A stretch of 64,000 nucleotides of DNA from Microvelia longipes (lineage: Eukaryota; Arthropoda; Insecta; Hemiptera; Veliidae). The notes below the pieces were generated by a model, which saw only the letters and a list, made by a program, of their open reading frames with translations, was not told the origin of the DNA and searched no databases. The DNA is taken from contig JACMZG010001914.1 of the NCBI GenBank assembly GCA_018340805.1, forward strand, positions 21,278,593-21,342,592. Direction: 5' to 3'. Shown one piece after another: positions 11,898-23,412 of the stretch. The first letter of the stretch is position 1. Each line of letters starts with the position of its first letter. Made by a program: the position numbers and the translations under genes.

Positions 11898-12944
11898 CAT
11901 TCATTTTTGTAAGCTTGTGTTAGCTAAACATGTTTTTTTACCATTTACTTCCAAACTAGTATGAGAACTGTCGCAAAATTTGAACAACTTTGTGGGAAAT
12001 TACGGCACAGGAATCACAATATATCTAATCACTAATCAACTATTTTATTATCATATTTAATATTTAAATTGGATTTTTGATTAAAATATAAAATGTTACA
12101 TAGACCTAAACTACAGTTAGCTAATAAAGACGTCTAAGTTATTTAATTACCAAGACAGGCTACAATAAAAACGTTGCGGTTAGTTTTGAAAAAAAAAATG
12201 ATTACAAACTTAATCACGTGTCATTGAACTTTATTAAAAAAAAATCATCAAATAAACCAAAATGTTTGTGGTCCAAAAATACTGATTATAATTCTTAATT
12301 TTGATTATATAATTAAATTATTTCTTTAAAATTTAAATGTGACAATTTATTTAAATACGGGAACGTTAACAAATTTGTGTTTTGTGTAAAAGATTACAAA
12401 TTTTATTTTATTCACAGTGAAACTCGTTTTTATGGTAAAAAACTTGTTTTTGTTGAGTTTGTCGATCTTCAGCGGTTTTCATTCATGTTTGGTTTGTTTT
12501 CTCAGAATGTCTTTATTTTCTTTATTCATACCTTAGAAACGGATAAAGGTGAATCTTTTATTGCAAAAAAAAACTCTTTTCTGAATTTGTTGTGACCTCG
12601 GTACAAACCAGTTTTTCTTTTGTTTGGTACCTGTACCCTTTGCAGGACACATTTTTTTAGACCTTCAACTTGTCATTTTGTCAACGTAACCTATAGGGAT
12701 TTGTGAACCGAGAAATTTGGATACCTGTTATTGAAAAAATGATCCTTTAAAGACACAATGAATGCACTATTGAGGTGAATGGTATAGAGCAGGTACGTGT
12801 CAGGAGGACACTTTTACATGTACTTCTTTTGCCATTAAAGACTTCATTTATTGTGTGTTGACAATTTGCATTCTTATAATTAAAAGACATCTTAAATATA
12901 TTTATATTACATCAGTTAATTTTTCCGGGACGGAAATTTTCGTA
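11898..12944. other. Non-coding, no gene recognised
   Basis: AT-rich sequence. The 72-codon frame at 12377-12595 is Phe-rich with no recognisable domain. Confidence 0.35.
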
Positions 12945-13003
12945 AAAGATTCTGAAATATCACTTTTCCTATATACCTAGGGTATGACGAAAAGAAAGTA
13001 AAA
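12945..13003 (+). repeat. F1 dispersed repeat, terminal 3' fragment
   Basis: Only the last ~55 bp of F1 remain: ttttcctatatacctagggt, then a gaaaagaaagtaaaaatg end. Confidence 0.45.
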
Positions 13004-13064
13004 ATGTGAATTCAATTTTTTAAGAAATTTTGCCAATTAAAATTTAAAATATCAAGATTCCTAA

Positions 13065-13390
13065 CCTATATGTTCTCCGCCTTATGTACCACTCATTATT
13101 CTCCACTTTATGTACCACTCACTGCTCTCCACTTAATGTACCAGTCACTGCACTTCACCTTATGTACCATCACCGCTCTCTACCTTTTGTACCCTTACCA
13201 TTCTCCACTTAATGTACCACTCACTGTTCTCCACTTTATGTACCACTCACTGTTCTTCACATTATGTACCACTCACTTTCTCCACCTTATGTACTACTCA
13301 CTATTCTCCACTTTATGTACCACTCACTTTCTCCACCTTATGTACCACTCACTGTTTTCCACTTTTAGTCATACTCATTTACTTTTACTC
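13065..13390. repeat. Minisatellite, ~13 copies of a ~24 bp unit
   Basis: The unit is close to ccactttatgtaccactcac plus ttct. It repeats with single-base changes and occasional short units, ending in decayed copies at the right. The open frames here are artefacts with a repeated Thr-His-Tyr-Ser pattern. Confidence 0.9.
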
Positions 13391-14579
13391 ATGCACCACA
13401 ACCTACGTTAAACTTTTTCACATTGACCTCTTTTTAATTAAACCTCTGACAAATATTTTACGTACAAAGGTATCTGTAAAATAAGTTAGGTAATCATTAT
13501 CTTTCCAATCTTCAATATGATTATATAAGTTAATAAAATCATTTTCATTTTATAAATCTTGTTTAAAATACATTCCCAACACACTAGTTTCTTTTCTTTA
13601 AAGACGACTCTATAAAAAAAAGGATAGAAAAGGTAAAGATTGCTATCGAATGGAAAAGTTTAGGAAAATATGAGAATAACCTGAAAGGATAATGATTGTT
13701 TGTCTCCAATAGATCTTAAACAAGATCATCGTCCTTTAAAGTTCATTGTTAAGCCAAATCGTCCGGCATCTTGTTTTTTCCTATTACCATAGGTAAAAAG
13801 AATTTTGCAGAAAAGATCTTACGGACAAGTCTTTTAGACACTAGAAACCATTAGCCACTTCGTGCTTCTTTATACTTTTCTTAGTTTTGCCACCCACCCA
13901 TACTGAAGTTTTCAACTAGAGATGACCCCTCTAGAACTTGAAACTTCATTATTTGAACTCTTATTAGTTATTTATGTTATCTTTTAACTACCTAAAATCA
14001 TATGAAGAACAATTCAAACCATATTAATATTTTTAGTTTGCAATGTCATTCTAATTAATTGTTGTTAACTAAAATTTTTAATATAATTTAATCTGGGTAA
14101 ATTGGTCATTTAGAAGCAAAATCTTAAGTAGTGTTAGCATATATGAGGTGAGCGGAATGCGAGCACATCTTGTTTGGGTTCTTTTTCACCTTGCTTTTAT
14201 CTTCTTGGTTTCATCTTTCTTTTTTTCTTATTCTTAATAACTTTACTTAAGTTTAATCTTTGTCTGTGTTATTTTAAAGTATAAAATAAACTTGTTAAAA
14301 TTATTGTCGCTTAAAAGAATACTCTTTTGTTTATTTTTGTTTTTAGCTTTAAATTACTTGACGCTTACAATATGTTGAGGTAATTTCTTTATACAGTTAG
14401 GCAAAAGAAAGGATGATTTCTAAAGATTTTAACGAGAACTTACGCCTTAGGCACTACAGTCTGTCTTTATAATAGTGTTTAGTATGATAACTCCCAATAT
14501 TTTCATTTGATTTATATAAAATTTGTATGATTCTTTATTTATTTACTTCATTACTAAAGTCAAAAACAATTTGATTAAA
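13391..14579. other. Non-coding, no gene recognised
   Basis: AT-rich sequence without coding signal. Confidence 0.35.
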
Positions 14580-14692
14580 TTCTTAATCAGTGAGTCCCCC
14601 CTTTAAAAAAACACTTTCTCCCTCTCTCTATATGACCCGAACCTCATTAGCTCATATTTTCTTCGAAAGTTTGCTAAAATGGATTGACTTAA
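14580..14692 (+). repeat. F2 repeat, tail fragment without (TA)n
   Basis: Has the F2 tail order: atcagtgagtcccccc, a cttctccctc-like pyrimidine stretch, tgacccgaacctcattagct, then cgaaagtttgctaaaatgg. Compare 62470-62595. Confidence 0.55.
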
Positions 14693-14997
14693 TCCATGTT
14701 AGTATTTCCCTAAGCTTTAGTATTAACCCTACTTTAGGATTTTCGACATAGACATTGGGATACTTTATTCTTCTTAGGCGGATCAATGCTTGTCCAACAT
14801 CCGTCATACTTTTTAAGTCTTGGGGTAACGTGGCACGGAATTGGGAATCGAGTTCAGAATAACCTAGAAGTTAGATCACTATTCAGAGGTCGAGTGCAAT
14901 AAGAATACGTAACCTGACTTGTCCCGAGGAAGAGCTAAGTGAGTCAAGATTCTGAGGTGAAGTTCTTCAAACATATACTTTTGGGTATATTGACTTA

Positions 14998-15755
14998 AAA
15001 AAATCGGTACCTGCAACGGTACATCACATCAGATTTGCTACGCTCATCTTTTCTACTCAGAATATAAAAGGCGTTAAATTTATATTGCTACACGTCATCG
15101 GACTCGCTTTACTTTGCCTCAAATAGTATATACATCAGTCTCATTCCCAGCGGTCACCCATCTGAGCACTGACCACACTCGATGCTGCTTAATTTTTATC
15201 ATCCAACAAAAATAAATCATACACTTGTCGTATTAAAACGAATCTTAGTGAAATTATTTATTACATGAAAGTATAACATTTGTATCGAATTTCAACTCTT
15301 GTCCATACGTTTCAATTATTTTCCGATACATTATATTTTTAAAAACCCGTTCACAAGTCATTTATTGAATTGTTCTGTTACAAGAATTATTGAACTAATT
15401 CTGGTAATGAAATGAAACTTTGTACATATGTTAGTCTTATACATGGCTACATGCTTACCAAATCTTAAATCGATCGCATAATTTTTCCTCGTTTTATGTT
15501 TTTTCGTAATTTTTGTGAAGTCATTATTGTGGGTTAATGACGTCATAAAAATATTTTGTTGATAGCGCAATTACACTTATAGACTAATTTTTGTACAAGT
15601 TTTTATTCTCTAGCTTAAATACATTAGGAGAATGATAACAATGATAACAGACACACATACATACAGACAACTTTGTAAAAACCACTTTGTTTTGGATTTT
15701 TTACAAACACAATACATTTCCTATATACCTGCGGTATACATGAGAAAAGTAAAAA
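14998..15755 (+). repeat. F1 dispersed repeat, near full-length copy
   Basis: Landmarks match 10736-11530: ttgctacgctcatcttttct, a cccagcggtcacccatctga block, cttgtcgtattaaaacgaat, gggttaatgacgtcataaaa, a gataacagacacacatacat block and an atgagaaaagtaaaaat end. The 5' tip is diverged. Confidence 0.8.
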
Positions 15756-16700
15756 TATAAATAATAGGGTACGGGGTGTACCCAATTTTGTTAAAAGTAC
15801 ATATAGTACATACAACTGGTGTACCGAGATTTTATACTGTGTTTTGCGGGCTTAACTTAATTGCAAAGTAGTCTTCGTTTCTACCTACATATTCTTGTGC
15901 GTTTATATTTTATTTTCTTTAATTTGCTTTTGTTCTTTACTTGTAAACCGATTCTTTTAGTTTACTAATCAGATCTTTACTTCATTCTAAATAATTACAA
16001 TTTTATCGATCTTAATTCGAAAATCAACCAAGAATGTAGTTTTCTCAAAAAGCTTATATTTTGAAGCTGCTTAAGTTATTTGAAAGAGAGGTTTTTTGTT
16101 GCTATTCCGACACCAATCTTGTCCAGTTTTTGGAGATCGATCTGGAAAAGTTAGAAGAGAAAGGTTTTCCAGTAGGGAGCCACTGTTACTCTCTGTCTCA
16201 CTCCCTACTCTACTCTCACAATACCCCGCTATAATCTTATTCCTCTTGAAGGCAAGCCCATCTCTATTCCCCCCTAAAACCCTATATAGGTCCTTTATAT
16301 AAACCCCTAAAGTCTAACCTTTATACAGAAAATTCAAGCAACACTCTCCCTCTTCTTTTCTCCATTCTTATTCTCTTCTGCGTTTTTCCTATTCTCTCTT
16401 TTAGACTATTCTACTTATCTGACGGTAAAGTTGAGCCATCCTTTTTTTACGTTTGCTTCAAAATATTTATACTAAGAATATTCTTTTGAATAATCTAAAA
16501 GTAGAAATATAACTTGATTTATTCATCGATGTTAAAGATTTAATTATTGTAATCTTTATTTTAGAATGAATAATTTGATAATCTGGTTTTTATAAGCAGA
16601 TAAATACCTTAACCTACTCCTACTGTTATAGCCAAATGGCAGAGAGCTAGGAGTTTTATTTGAAATAGGCATCCCAAAACTTTTATTATAACATAACAGT
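15756..16700. other. Non-coding, no gene recognised
   Basis: Begins with a gggtacggggtgtaccc phrase that may be a stray F1 tip (15766-15783). The block 16100-16300 is pyrimidine-rich with a weak 68-codon frame of no recognisable family. Confidence 0.35.
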
Positions 16701-16998
16701 CCAAGAGCCCGACGTGACCATTGAGCTCCAAAGGTTGAATCTACTAGATTAATCTTTTAGCACCCTGATGAAGGATCAAGTGGTCTGCCATTTCAGATCG
16801 GGAGTTTTGGCCCAGGGTCCCTTCAAAGCCCAGAAAATGGCTCTAAATTCATTTTGGCTTTAAAGCGAAAATTCCCCCATTTAAATTGGCAGACCACCTA
16901 ATCCTTTATTAGGGAGTCACAACAAGTTCATCTTGTAGGTAGTAGGTTGAATCTTTGAAGCATGACTGTCAGATTTTTTGTGGATGGCTCTTAGACTA
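16701..16998. repeat. Small inverted-repeat element (MITE-like)
   Basis: The inner arms (about 16766-16805 and 16874-16916) pair through aagtggtctgccattt and aattggcagaccacct. The outer ends gtccaagagcc (16701) and ggctcttagac (16998) also pair. The element is about 300 bp and has no coding frame. The arms are diverged. Confidence 0.6.
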
Positions 16999-17216
16999 CT
17001 ACCAAGAAGCTATTACTTTTAGCAGCTCAAAGCACTAAACAATTAGTACTTTAAGCATAGAGGGGACGCACCCTATGTTTTTTCCCGCAGGGTAAATATT
17101 TTTATTGACTACAACAAAGTACAACAATTATTTATTTATTTAAATTGATTACTTGACGGGAATCTCTTAAATAAAAATTCAATTTAAGATATTTTTTAAA
17201 CTTTAAGGGGATCGAC

Positions 17217-17435
17217 AGTGGGCTTTTGGCGCCCTGATAAGTTACACATAACGAAGCCGAGTGGGACATGTCATAACGAAGTGCCATCAATGATGACGAA
17301 TGTGGAATGACGAAACAGTTCTAGATGTAGCATGGAATTTCGCTTGTTACGTTTCCTAGGTGTCTCTCGCATAATTATATTGTGTAAACTATTCGTGTAT
17401 TCGTGTTTTCCAATACTCAGTAGTATCAAATGATA
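17217..17435 (+). repeat. Half-length relative of the hammerhead palindrome (monomer, decayed)
   Basis: This is homologous to the right half of the palindrome at 29276-29661: ggcgccctgat, a gagtgggacatg block, a gatgacgaatgt block, gtgtctctcgca, and the tagtatcaaatgata end. It is a single ~219 bp unit, not a palindrome. The hammerhead-like core is present but mutated: 17234-17240 reads CTGATAA instead of CTGATGA, and 17253-17256 reads GAAG instead of GAAA. Stem II (17241-17244 with 17249-17252) is still complementary while its loop differs (CACA against GACG). I infer a decayed ribozyme-bearing retroposon monomer. Confidence 0.7.
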
Positions 17436-17503
17436 CATACAAATTTAATTATACACAACGGCAACAGCGCACTTACTTATATCGTTTCACTTTATATTGT
17501 TCC

Positions 17504-17718
17504 TTGCCTATTGCCGTAGGTACAAGGAAAAATATTGTGTTCGCTCTAAAAGTCCGAAACCGAGGTTTCATCAGACTTATCAATTTCAGGCATTTTTACG
17601 ACGTTTTGAGTGGTTTTCATAATGTTATGTGTGTTTATGTGTCTTTCTCGTATAACTCCCGCTGTGTTTATTCTAGAAAGTTGAAGCTTAACACAAAAAT
17701 TATTCTTAGACTTAGACT
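17504..17718 (-). repeat. F1 dispersed repeat, 3'-end fragment
   Basis: The minus strand carries the F1 3' half in order (the atcatacgagaaagacacat region, gaaaaccactcaaaacgt, a cctcggtttcggact block, then the cctacgg end). The 76-codon plus-strand frame over it is not a gene. Confidence 0.65.
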
Positions 17719-18235
17719 AACTTACTCTAATTAGAAATTAGTGAGACTGTGTTTTGTTAAGTCATGAAGAAAGTGAAAAATGTACAATTATCTATTATTT
17801 GATTGCTCGAGAGAAAATTTGACACAAATGTACATCTATTTGTACCACTGGTAAATTGAACCACTAGATTTCATTTGGGTAGTATTGGCTATTTCGAAAA
17901 TATCAACTTTCTAATTTTAAAAACTTTGATGGCTTATAACTTTTTATTTCCTTACTGTTTTTGCGACGTCATATCGTCAAATACCGTAACTCAAAAAGAA
18001 ACTAGTTGTATAAATAAATGCTTTAACTGTTTATATTTTAATTTTTGAGCTATTAGCAAAAACAGATGTATATTGGTGCGACACTTAATATTATAGGCAG
18101 AGGTTTGTATGCATCTGTCAAAATTATGATGTTTTACTGCATAAGTTTAAATTAACAAATTATATGATATAATGTTTAAATATATCACTATAAAGAAATA
18201 TATATTCTGATGGACAGTTTAAACTATTAAAAACG
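17719..18235. other. Non-coding, no gene recognised
   Basis: AT-rich, no organised feature. Confidence 0.35.
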
Positions 18236-18485
18236 GTTGCCTGCCGAGTCCGGTAGCTCTCGCCTTTCGACCTGTAGGTCGAGGGTTCAAATCCAGTCCC
18301 CGGGGAGGACCTTAATATAAGGTTATCCCTTGTACCGTACACTCGGGAGGTCTTGAATTCAAGCCCGGCTAACCCAGCTAAGGTTTTACGTGGTTTCTTT
18401 AGCTGCTAATACGTAAATGCGGGGTTGGTTGCTGTTTCATCTGAGACAAGTATGAATCCACGTTTCCGTTGTCCTCAGCTCACGA
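18236..18485 (+). repeat. tRNA-derived SINE
   Basis: A polymerase III type-2 promoter is readable: a box-A-like tagctctcgcc at 18254-18264 and a box-B ggttcaaatcc at 18284-18294, about 30 bp apart as in a tRNA. The acceptor and anticodon stems are not tRNA-like, so this is a SINE head and not a functional tRNA. The body contains gctaaggttttacgtggttt followed by agctgctaatacgtaaatgc, a phrase that from memory occurs in many arthropod SINE-like repeats. The minus-strand 60-codon frame across it is spurious. Confidence 0.7.
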
Positions 18486-19035
18486 AAAGTTAAGCTTCTG
18501 CGGGCTGATGGAGATGAAGGTCGGAAAGATACTGAGGCTTCGTATGTCTGAAAACTTAGTCAGTGAAATTGAAAGTGGAGACACGAATAACGTAAGTGAC
18601 TCGGAGCGAAGTGCTTGATTCTTGAAGACAGACGTCTCCTAGTAGCACTGCGGAACTTTGACTTTCAGGTCAGGGCTATATAGAATGAGTTTGTGCACTA
18701 ACTCATCGTGGCGCTGGACTAGCCAGAGCAGTGAGACTAGCTAGAGTCTGGTGGTGCTAGAAGAGCTGATAAGATTGGTGAGACTGGTTAAATGGGGGCG
18801 GACCAAGTGAGACTAATGTGATCAGATGATATTTATAGTAAGACTAGATGAACTAAGCACACTGTTGGACTGGTAGTCGGCGTTAGCTTAGCAGTGTGCC
18901 TAGCCACTGTGAGCTAGTCGCGGAACTAGCTTAAGCTGTGAGTTTGGATGGAGTCTGGTTGGGCTAGATGGACTGGGCGCACTGTAGACTGGTCATATGT
19001 ATACTTCCTTGATGACTGGGTGTTTGAACAAACTT
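18486..19035. repeat. Degenerate repetitive tract, GC higher than surroundings
   Basis: Rich in short related phrases built on gagact(a/g)g and gctag. One clear direct duplication, ~33 bp with period ~121 bp, is ctagatgaactaagcacact (about 18844) against ctagatggactgggcgcact (about 18965). It may be the tail of the preceding SINE or a decayed minisatellite. Confidence 0.45.
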
Positions 19036-19211
19036 TGGGGTGGATTAGTTGAGTGAGATTTAAGTCAGGGTAAATATGACCCTACGGGTTTAAGTGTAAA
19101 AAACTAGGCTGCCAAGTTTGATCTGATGTTTTTAATTCATTCGTGAACATAATTAATATAAAAGTATTTTCCGTATAATAGTTGTTTACTGTATTACTTC
19201 TTTAAGTTTTA

Positions 19212-19271
19212 GCAAGGCGGTGTTAGTTAGGTCTCGCTTGAGCGTAGCGAGACTTAACTTATACCGCCTAG
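19212..19271. repeat. Hairpin-forming inverted repeat
   Basis: aggcggtgttagttaggtct pairs with agacttaacttataccgcct around a short central cgcttgagcgtagcg. Arms of ~24 bp have few mismatches. Confidence 0.7.
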
Positions 19272-19669
19272 ATTTATAAGGCAGAATATTCTTAGGCGCC
19301 TAAGTTATGACACCATACTATGTTTGGCTTACATAACAATTGATCATGCGTGGCGAGAACAAAGTAATACCATTTTAAAATTTGATAGTCATGACTTTCT
19401 TAGGACGAGTAAAGTGAGTGCTAAGTTGAGATTTTTGATAGTCGGAATCTAATAAATTATTGGGAGTGGATTTTTTACTGTCAATTGCGTTTTCATGATC
19501 GAAAGTCTTGGGTTCGCATCCTAGATTATATCCTCAGTTTGTTATAAATTTTGAATCGTTTTTATTATTAGTAAACTGCCGCCAACTTTAGTAATGGTAG
19601 TTCCCGCAGGGGTATTTCTAATAAGGTACAGGCTCTAAAAAGACAACATTTAATTATTTACTACAATGT
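19272..19669. other. Non-coding, no gene recognised
   Basis: No organised feature seen. Confidence 0.35.
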
Positions 19670-19912
19670 TAACAATTTTATTTTATTTCTTTTAATACAC
19701 ATACTTGTAACTTTTATTTTATTTCTTCTAATACGCATACTTGTAACTTTTATTTTATCTCCTTTATACGCATACTTGTATACTTGTAACTTTATTTTAT
19801 TTCTTTTAATACGCATACTTGTAACTTTTATTTTATTTCTTCTAATACGCATACTTGTAACTTTTATTTTATTTCCTTTAATACGCTTACTTGTAACTTT
19901 TATTTGTATAAT
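19670..19912. repeat. Minisatellite, ~7 copies of a ~36 bp unit
   Basis: The unit is close to taatacgcatacttgtaact plus tttattttatttcttc. It is regular enough to give an 85-codon minus-strand frame with a Lys/Ile/Thr/Ser period; that frame is a repeat artefact. Confidence 0.9.
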
Positions 19913-20246
19913 AAGCACTACTTTTTATCACAATCTATTTTAGATTGGCTTAACATTATCATAGTGCTAGAAAATTCGATTGAATTATAAATAGTTAAGT
20001 GTTTATTGCATTGTTTGTATGGAAACGAGCTCGGGGTCATAGTCACGATTATGAACGTTTGCCTTTATTTCACTTAAAACCAAATACAAAACTAGTTGGA
20101 TTTCTTCTTCAAAAGAAAATGTTCTTTAATGGGCTATTTTAATAAATGATTTTAGATCATAACTTAGGCTAAACTAATTACATGTCGGTTAAAACTTATT
20201 TATTTTTGGGTTCTTTAAAAATATCTTTTTGACGTATCTTCAAAAA

Positions 20247-20298
20247 GCTTTTATTTCAAATTTACAATTACATAATTGTTAATTTGAAATGAAAGCTT
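20247..20298. repeat. Hairpin-forming palindrome
   Basis: aagcttttatttcaaattta pairs with taatttgaaatgaaagctt across a short acaattacataattgt centre, itself palindromic. Confidence 0.75.
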
Positions 20299-20454
20299 GA
20301 ACGTAGGTAAACTTTTTATTGAAAACTATGCTTATGAAGTTGGTTGGAGAAGTGGGTGAGATCTATTCTTTTTGATTCCATAAATGTCTGTCACAAATGT
20401 GTTTGAGGTATAGAGGTTTCGTTGTGCAACGATTTAGGACTCTCGAAAACCTTC

Positions 20455-20560
20455 TCAGATCGAGATGTAGTTTTGCACACTACGGAAATCGAGATGTAAT
20501 TTTGAACACCACGGAGATCCATATGTAATTTTGCACACTGTAGAGATCAAGATGCAAACT
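20455..20560. repeat. Short tandem array, ~32 bp unit, about 3 copies
   Basis: The unit is close to gatcgagatgtagttttgca followed by cactacgga. Repeated three times with changes. Confidence 0.7.
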
Positions 20561-20600
20561 CATAGATACATTGTTTCCATGTTACCCTGTTGTATTCATG

Positions 20601-20626
20601 ACAATAGGTTCCATGGAACCTATTGT
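20601..20626. repeat. Perfect 26 bp palindrome
   Basis: acaataggttcca is followed directly by its exact reverse complement tggaacctattgt, with no spacer. Confidence 0.85.
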
Positions 20627-21201
20627 TTATAAAACAATTATGACACAATTAACCAGATGAAATTAAACGATATGAATTATTATGAACGATATGAATTATT
20701 ATGAATTAAACGATATGAAATTAAACGATATGACTTAATTAATCAGATGAAAAAATTGGTGAGAAATTGTTGTCTGTATATTTTTGTCCTGGATCTATTA
20801 ATATTGGATGTCTAAATTCGGTTTCTGTTATTAAAATCAGTACAGCTCAATCATTCTAAAATTTTGGGGGGGAGCCGAAAACAATCGGAAAAATTATTTA
20901 TCTAAATTTGTCCCATCAAGTTTGTCAGCTATTGCTAATTTAAGGCTCGTAATCTAAAAACCCCGAGAATTCCTGTAAATACTATGTAACTACGAATAAT
21001 ACAGATAAAGAGATATATTAATGGACTGTAAATAAAGTGACGAGAACAGGTGTACAAAAATGGTGTGTTAGCAATCCAAAATATTTGAGATTCAACTACC
21101 AAACTTTCAACTAGAGATCCTAGTCGTCATCTGGGTAACGAGATTTTGTTAAAACATAAACAAGAAAACTTAAAATTGGAGTAAAAACTAACAACTTAAA
21201 A

Positions 21202-21287
21202 AGTCCACATTATGAAATGTGATTCAGAAAAGTTCACATTATCAACTGTGATTCAGAAAAAATCACATTATCAAATGTGATTCACAC
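21202..21287. repeat. Tandem array, 3 copies of a ~28 bp unit
   Basis: The unit is close to cacattatcaaatgtgattca, each containing a small cacatt/aatgtg dyad. Confidence 0.8.
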
Positions 21288-21607
21288 ACTTGAAAATATG
21301 AACTTTTAACGTGCTAAAATAGGGTATTTCCATATTCTGAGCCATAGGGAAGCGTGTACGAAGGAGTACGGATGATGGTAGCGAATTTGATATGGTGAAG
21401 AAAATTAAGTAATAAAATTTGTATTACTTAATTTCAGTCTCATTTTTATTCATAATTGCATTAAATTTTTGTTGTGTACTTTTATTGGATATAAGCCAAA
21501 AAAATGTTATAATAAATAGACAATTTATTATAATTTTGTTGCAATTGTATAAGAAAAATATTGCTATTTTGTCTGCTGCTAAATTAAAGACAAAGTGCTC
21601 GAAACTT

Positions 21608-21608
<1 letters not shown>

Positions 21609-21694
<86 letters not shown>

Positions 21695-21718
21695 GTGTGT
21701 GTGTGTGTACTTATTTTT
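21609..21718. repeat. (TA)n microsatellite with (TG)n edge
   Basis: About 75 bp of TA with one interruption, then tgtatgtatg and a (TG)n run. The overlapping Tyr-Ile open frames are artefacts. Confidence 0.95.
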
Positions 21719-22164
21719 ATATAGCGTCATTTGGTAGTGAAAAACAGTATATTATGCAACTCGGACGTGAAGTGTATTTTTTTCGCTGCACTTACTTTAA
21801 ATTTAATTTTTTATTATCTTTTATAGTGCAAATTTTATTTCGAATAAATATAATTTGATAGTCGGGACTTTTGGGCATTTTTATGTAGTGTAAAATATAT
21901 GAAATAAGAACAAAGAACAATTAGATTCTGTCTAGTTATAGTCAATCAAAATTCAAAACTATTAAAAAAACAATACTTTAAAACTCATTAATATCCATAC
22001 TTAATATCCATCACGATCTGAAATCGTGAAATTCATGCTAAACTGTAAAATTATAACTATCTAAACCCACATTATAATTTAACACGAATGCAATTTTAAA
22101 TGTTATTAGTCTAGATATATTAAGAATTTTAATAACTTTAAAAAAAAATTAAATCTAACCGTAT

Positions 22165-22410
22165 AAAAAATACGGGCCTTCGGCCCGTAGCCGCTACGCG
22201 GCCTCGGCGCTTCACGCCTCGTCCGCTCCGCGGCGTCGGCCCGCCGGCCGCTTCGCGGCCCGGGGGCCTCCCAGTGACCGCTTCGCGGTCACATTGTTGT
22301 TTTTGTATTATGTATGGTTTCACTATCGTTTCTTGTTACATGGCATTTTGCCACGTATTTAGCGAATTTTCACAGCCTCGTTTCACAGGCCCGCTTCGCG
22401 GGCCTGAGAG
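22165..22410. repeat. Cluster of GC-rich mini-hairpins
   Basis: In otherwise AT-rich DNA at least five compact stem-loops sit close together: cgggccttcggcccg, gccgctacgcggc, ggccgcttcgcggcc, gtgaccgcttcgcggtcac and, at about 22389, ggcccgcttcgcgggcc. All have a 4-7 bp GC stem around a cttcg- or ctacg-type loop. The minus-strand 61-codon Arg/Gly-rich frame is a by-product. The phrase cgcttcgcgg..acattgttgtt recurs at 39938-39960, so the cluster belongs to a dispersed repeat. Confidence 0.75.
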
Positions 22411-22419
22411 GCTTTAAAG

Positions 22420-22880
22420 AAAAGATTATAGTTCCATCTTTCATCAGCTTTAGTTATCGTCCACTATACAAAAGGGTATAAACTCTTACTTACATTTATG
22501 ATTGTTTATAGAATTTAAAGAAAAATGTCAAATTTGTTTTGTAAACAAATTGTTTATTTGAGTTAAATTTTAAGGTTGAAAAAAATATATTCATGATTAT
22601 TTAAAATAAAAATACCGTTTGCGACACTTAGGATTGTCCGATTGAGCTGAAACTGGTCGCATTCGTTTTAGAATAACTTCGACCATATAAAGACTACTTC
22701 GATGTTCTTCCTCTTTACGGGTCTGCTTAGCTCGGCGTGGTTCAGTGGAAGCCATTTTTGCCCTGCCTCTCTGGGACAGTAGGCTTACCATGATGGAGCA
22801 AGAGGTAGAGGTCTCTCTTTTATACTATATCCCCACCCTCTAACACTACTGAACCCAACAGATATCGTACGAGTCTTTGA
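22420..22880 (+). repeat. F2 repeat fragments
   Basis: 22440-22495 carries the ttatcgtccactatacaaaa / gggtataaactcttac block. 22610-22660 carries a ccgtttgcgacac / gattgagctgaaactggtcg block. Both recur in the fuller copy at 22920-23410. The 64-codon minus frame at 22791-22597 is not recognised. Confidence 0.5.
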
Positions 22881-22919
22881 CCTAGACGTATACATATATA
22901 CAAGATTATATATATATGT

Positions 22920-23201
22920 ATACCATTTGCGCCATTTGTGATGGTTCGATTAAGCTGAAACTGGTCTTAATCGATTCAGCTAGCCGTCTACCTAAATACT
23001 AGATACCTTGTTTAAGCCATTTTAAGTTCAAAAAATTTTTTTTCATGACGTCATAACTTTGGTTGATGACGTCATAATTTTTATAAACAATAGGCCTCGT
23101 AACCTCCTCAACATCTCGCGATTTGCAAAGTTTCGTTTCAATTTGAGAACGCCTTCGAGAGTTATCGTTCGCCATACGAAAGGGTAGAAACTCTTACATA
23201 C

Positions 23202-23274
<73 letters not shown>

Positions 23275-23412
23275 TATATAAACTTTTTTCGGACATATAT
23301 TTTTGTTATCAGGAAGCCAATAGGAACCGATTCCACTCACTCCCACCCTCAACTTCCGTCATCCGAACAACCTCATAAGCGTCATTTTCATTATGAAAAT
23401 TCGCTAAAAGGG
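22920..23412 (+). repeat. F2 repeat, most complete copy, with (TA)n
   Basis: Order of blocks: gcgccatttgtgatggttcg, gattaagctgaaactggtc, tgacgtcataactttggttg, gcctcgtaacctcctcaa, gccttcgagagttatcgttc, gggtagaaactcttacatac, a (TA)n tract (about 23201-23281), gccaataggaaccgattcc, ctcccaccctcaacttcc, cgaacaacctcataagcgtc, and gaaaattcgctaaaaggg. The family keeps its microsatellite at a fixed internal position. Confidence 0.75.

Noticed and set aside
13070..13484. 113- and 90-codon Thr/His/Ser/Leu-rich frames
   Set aside because: Both are translations of a 24 bp minisatellite, whose length keeps the frame open.
18236..18310. A functional tRNA gene
   Set aside because: Boxes A and B are present, but acceptor, D and anticodon stems do not fold as a tRNA; the SINE explanation is better.
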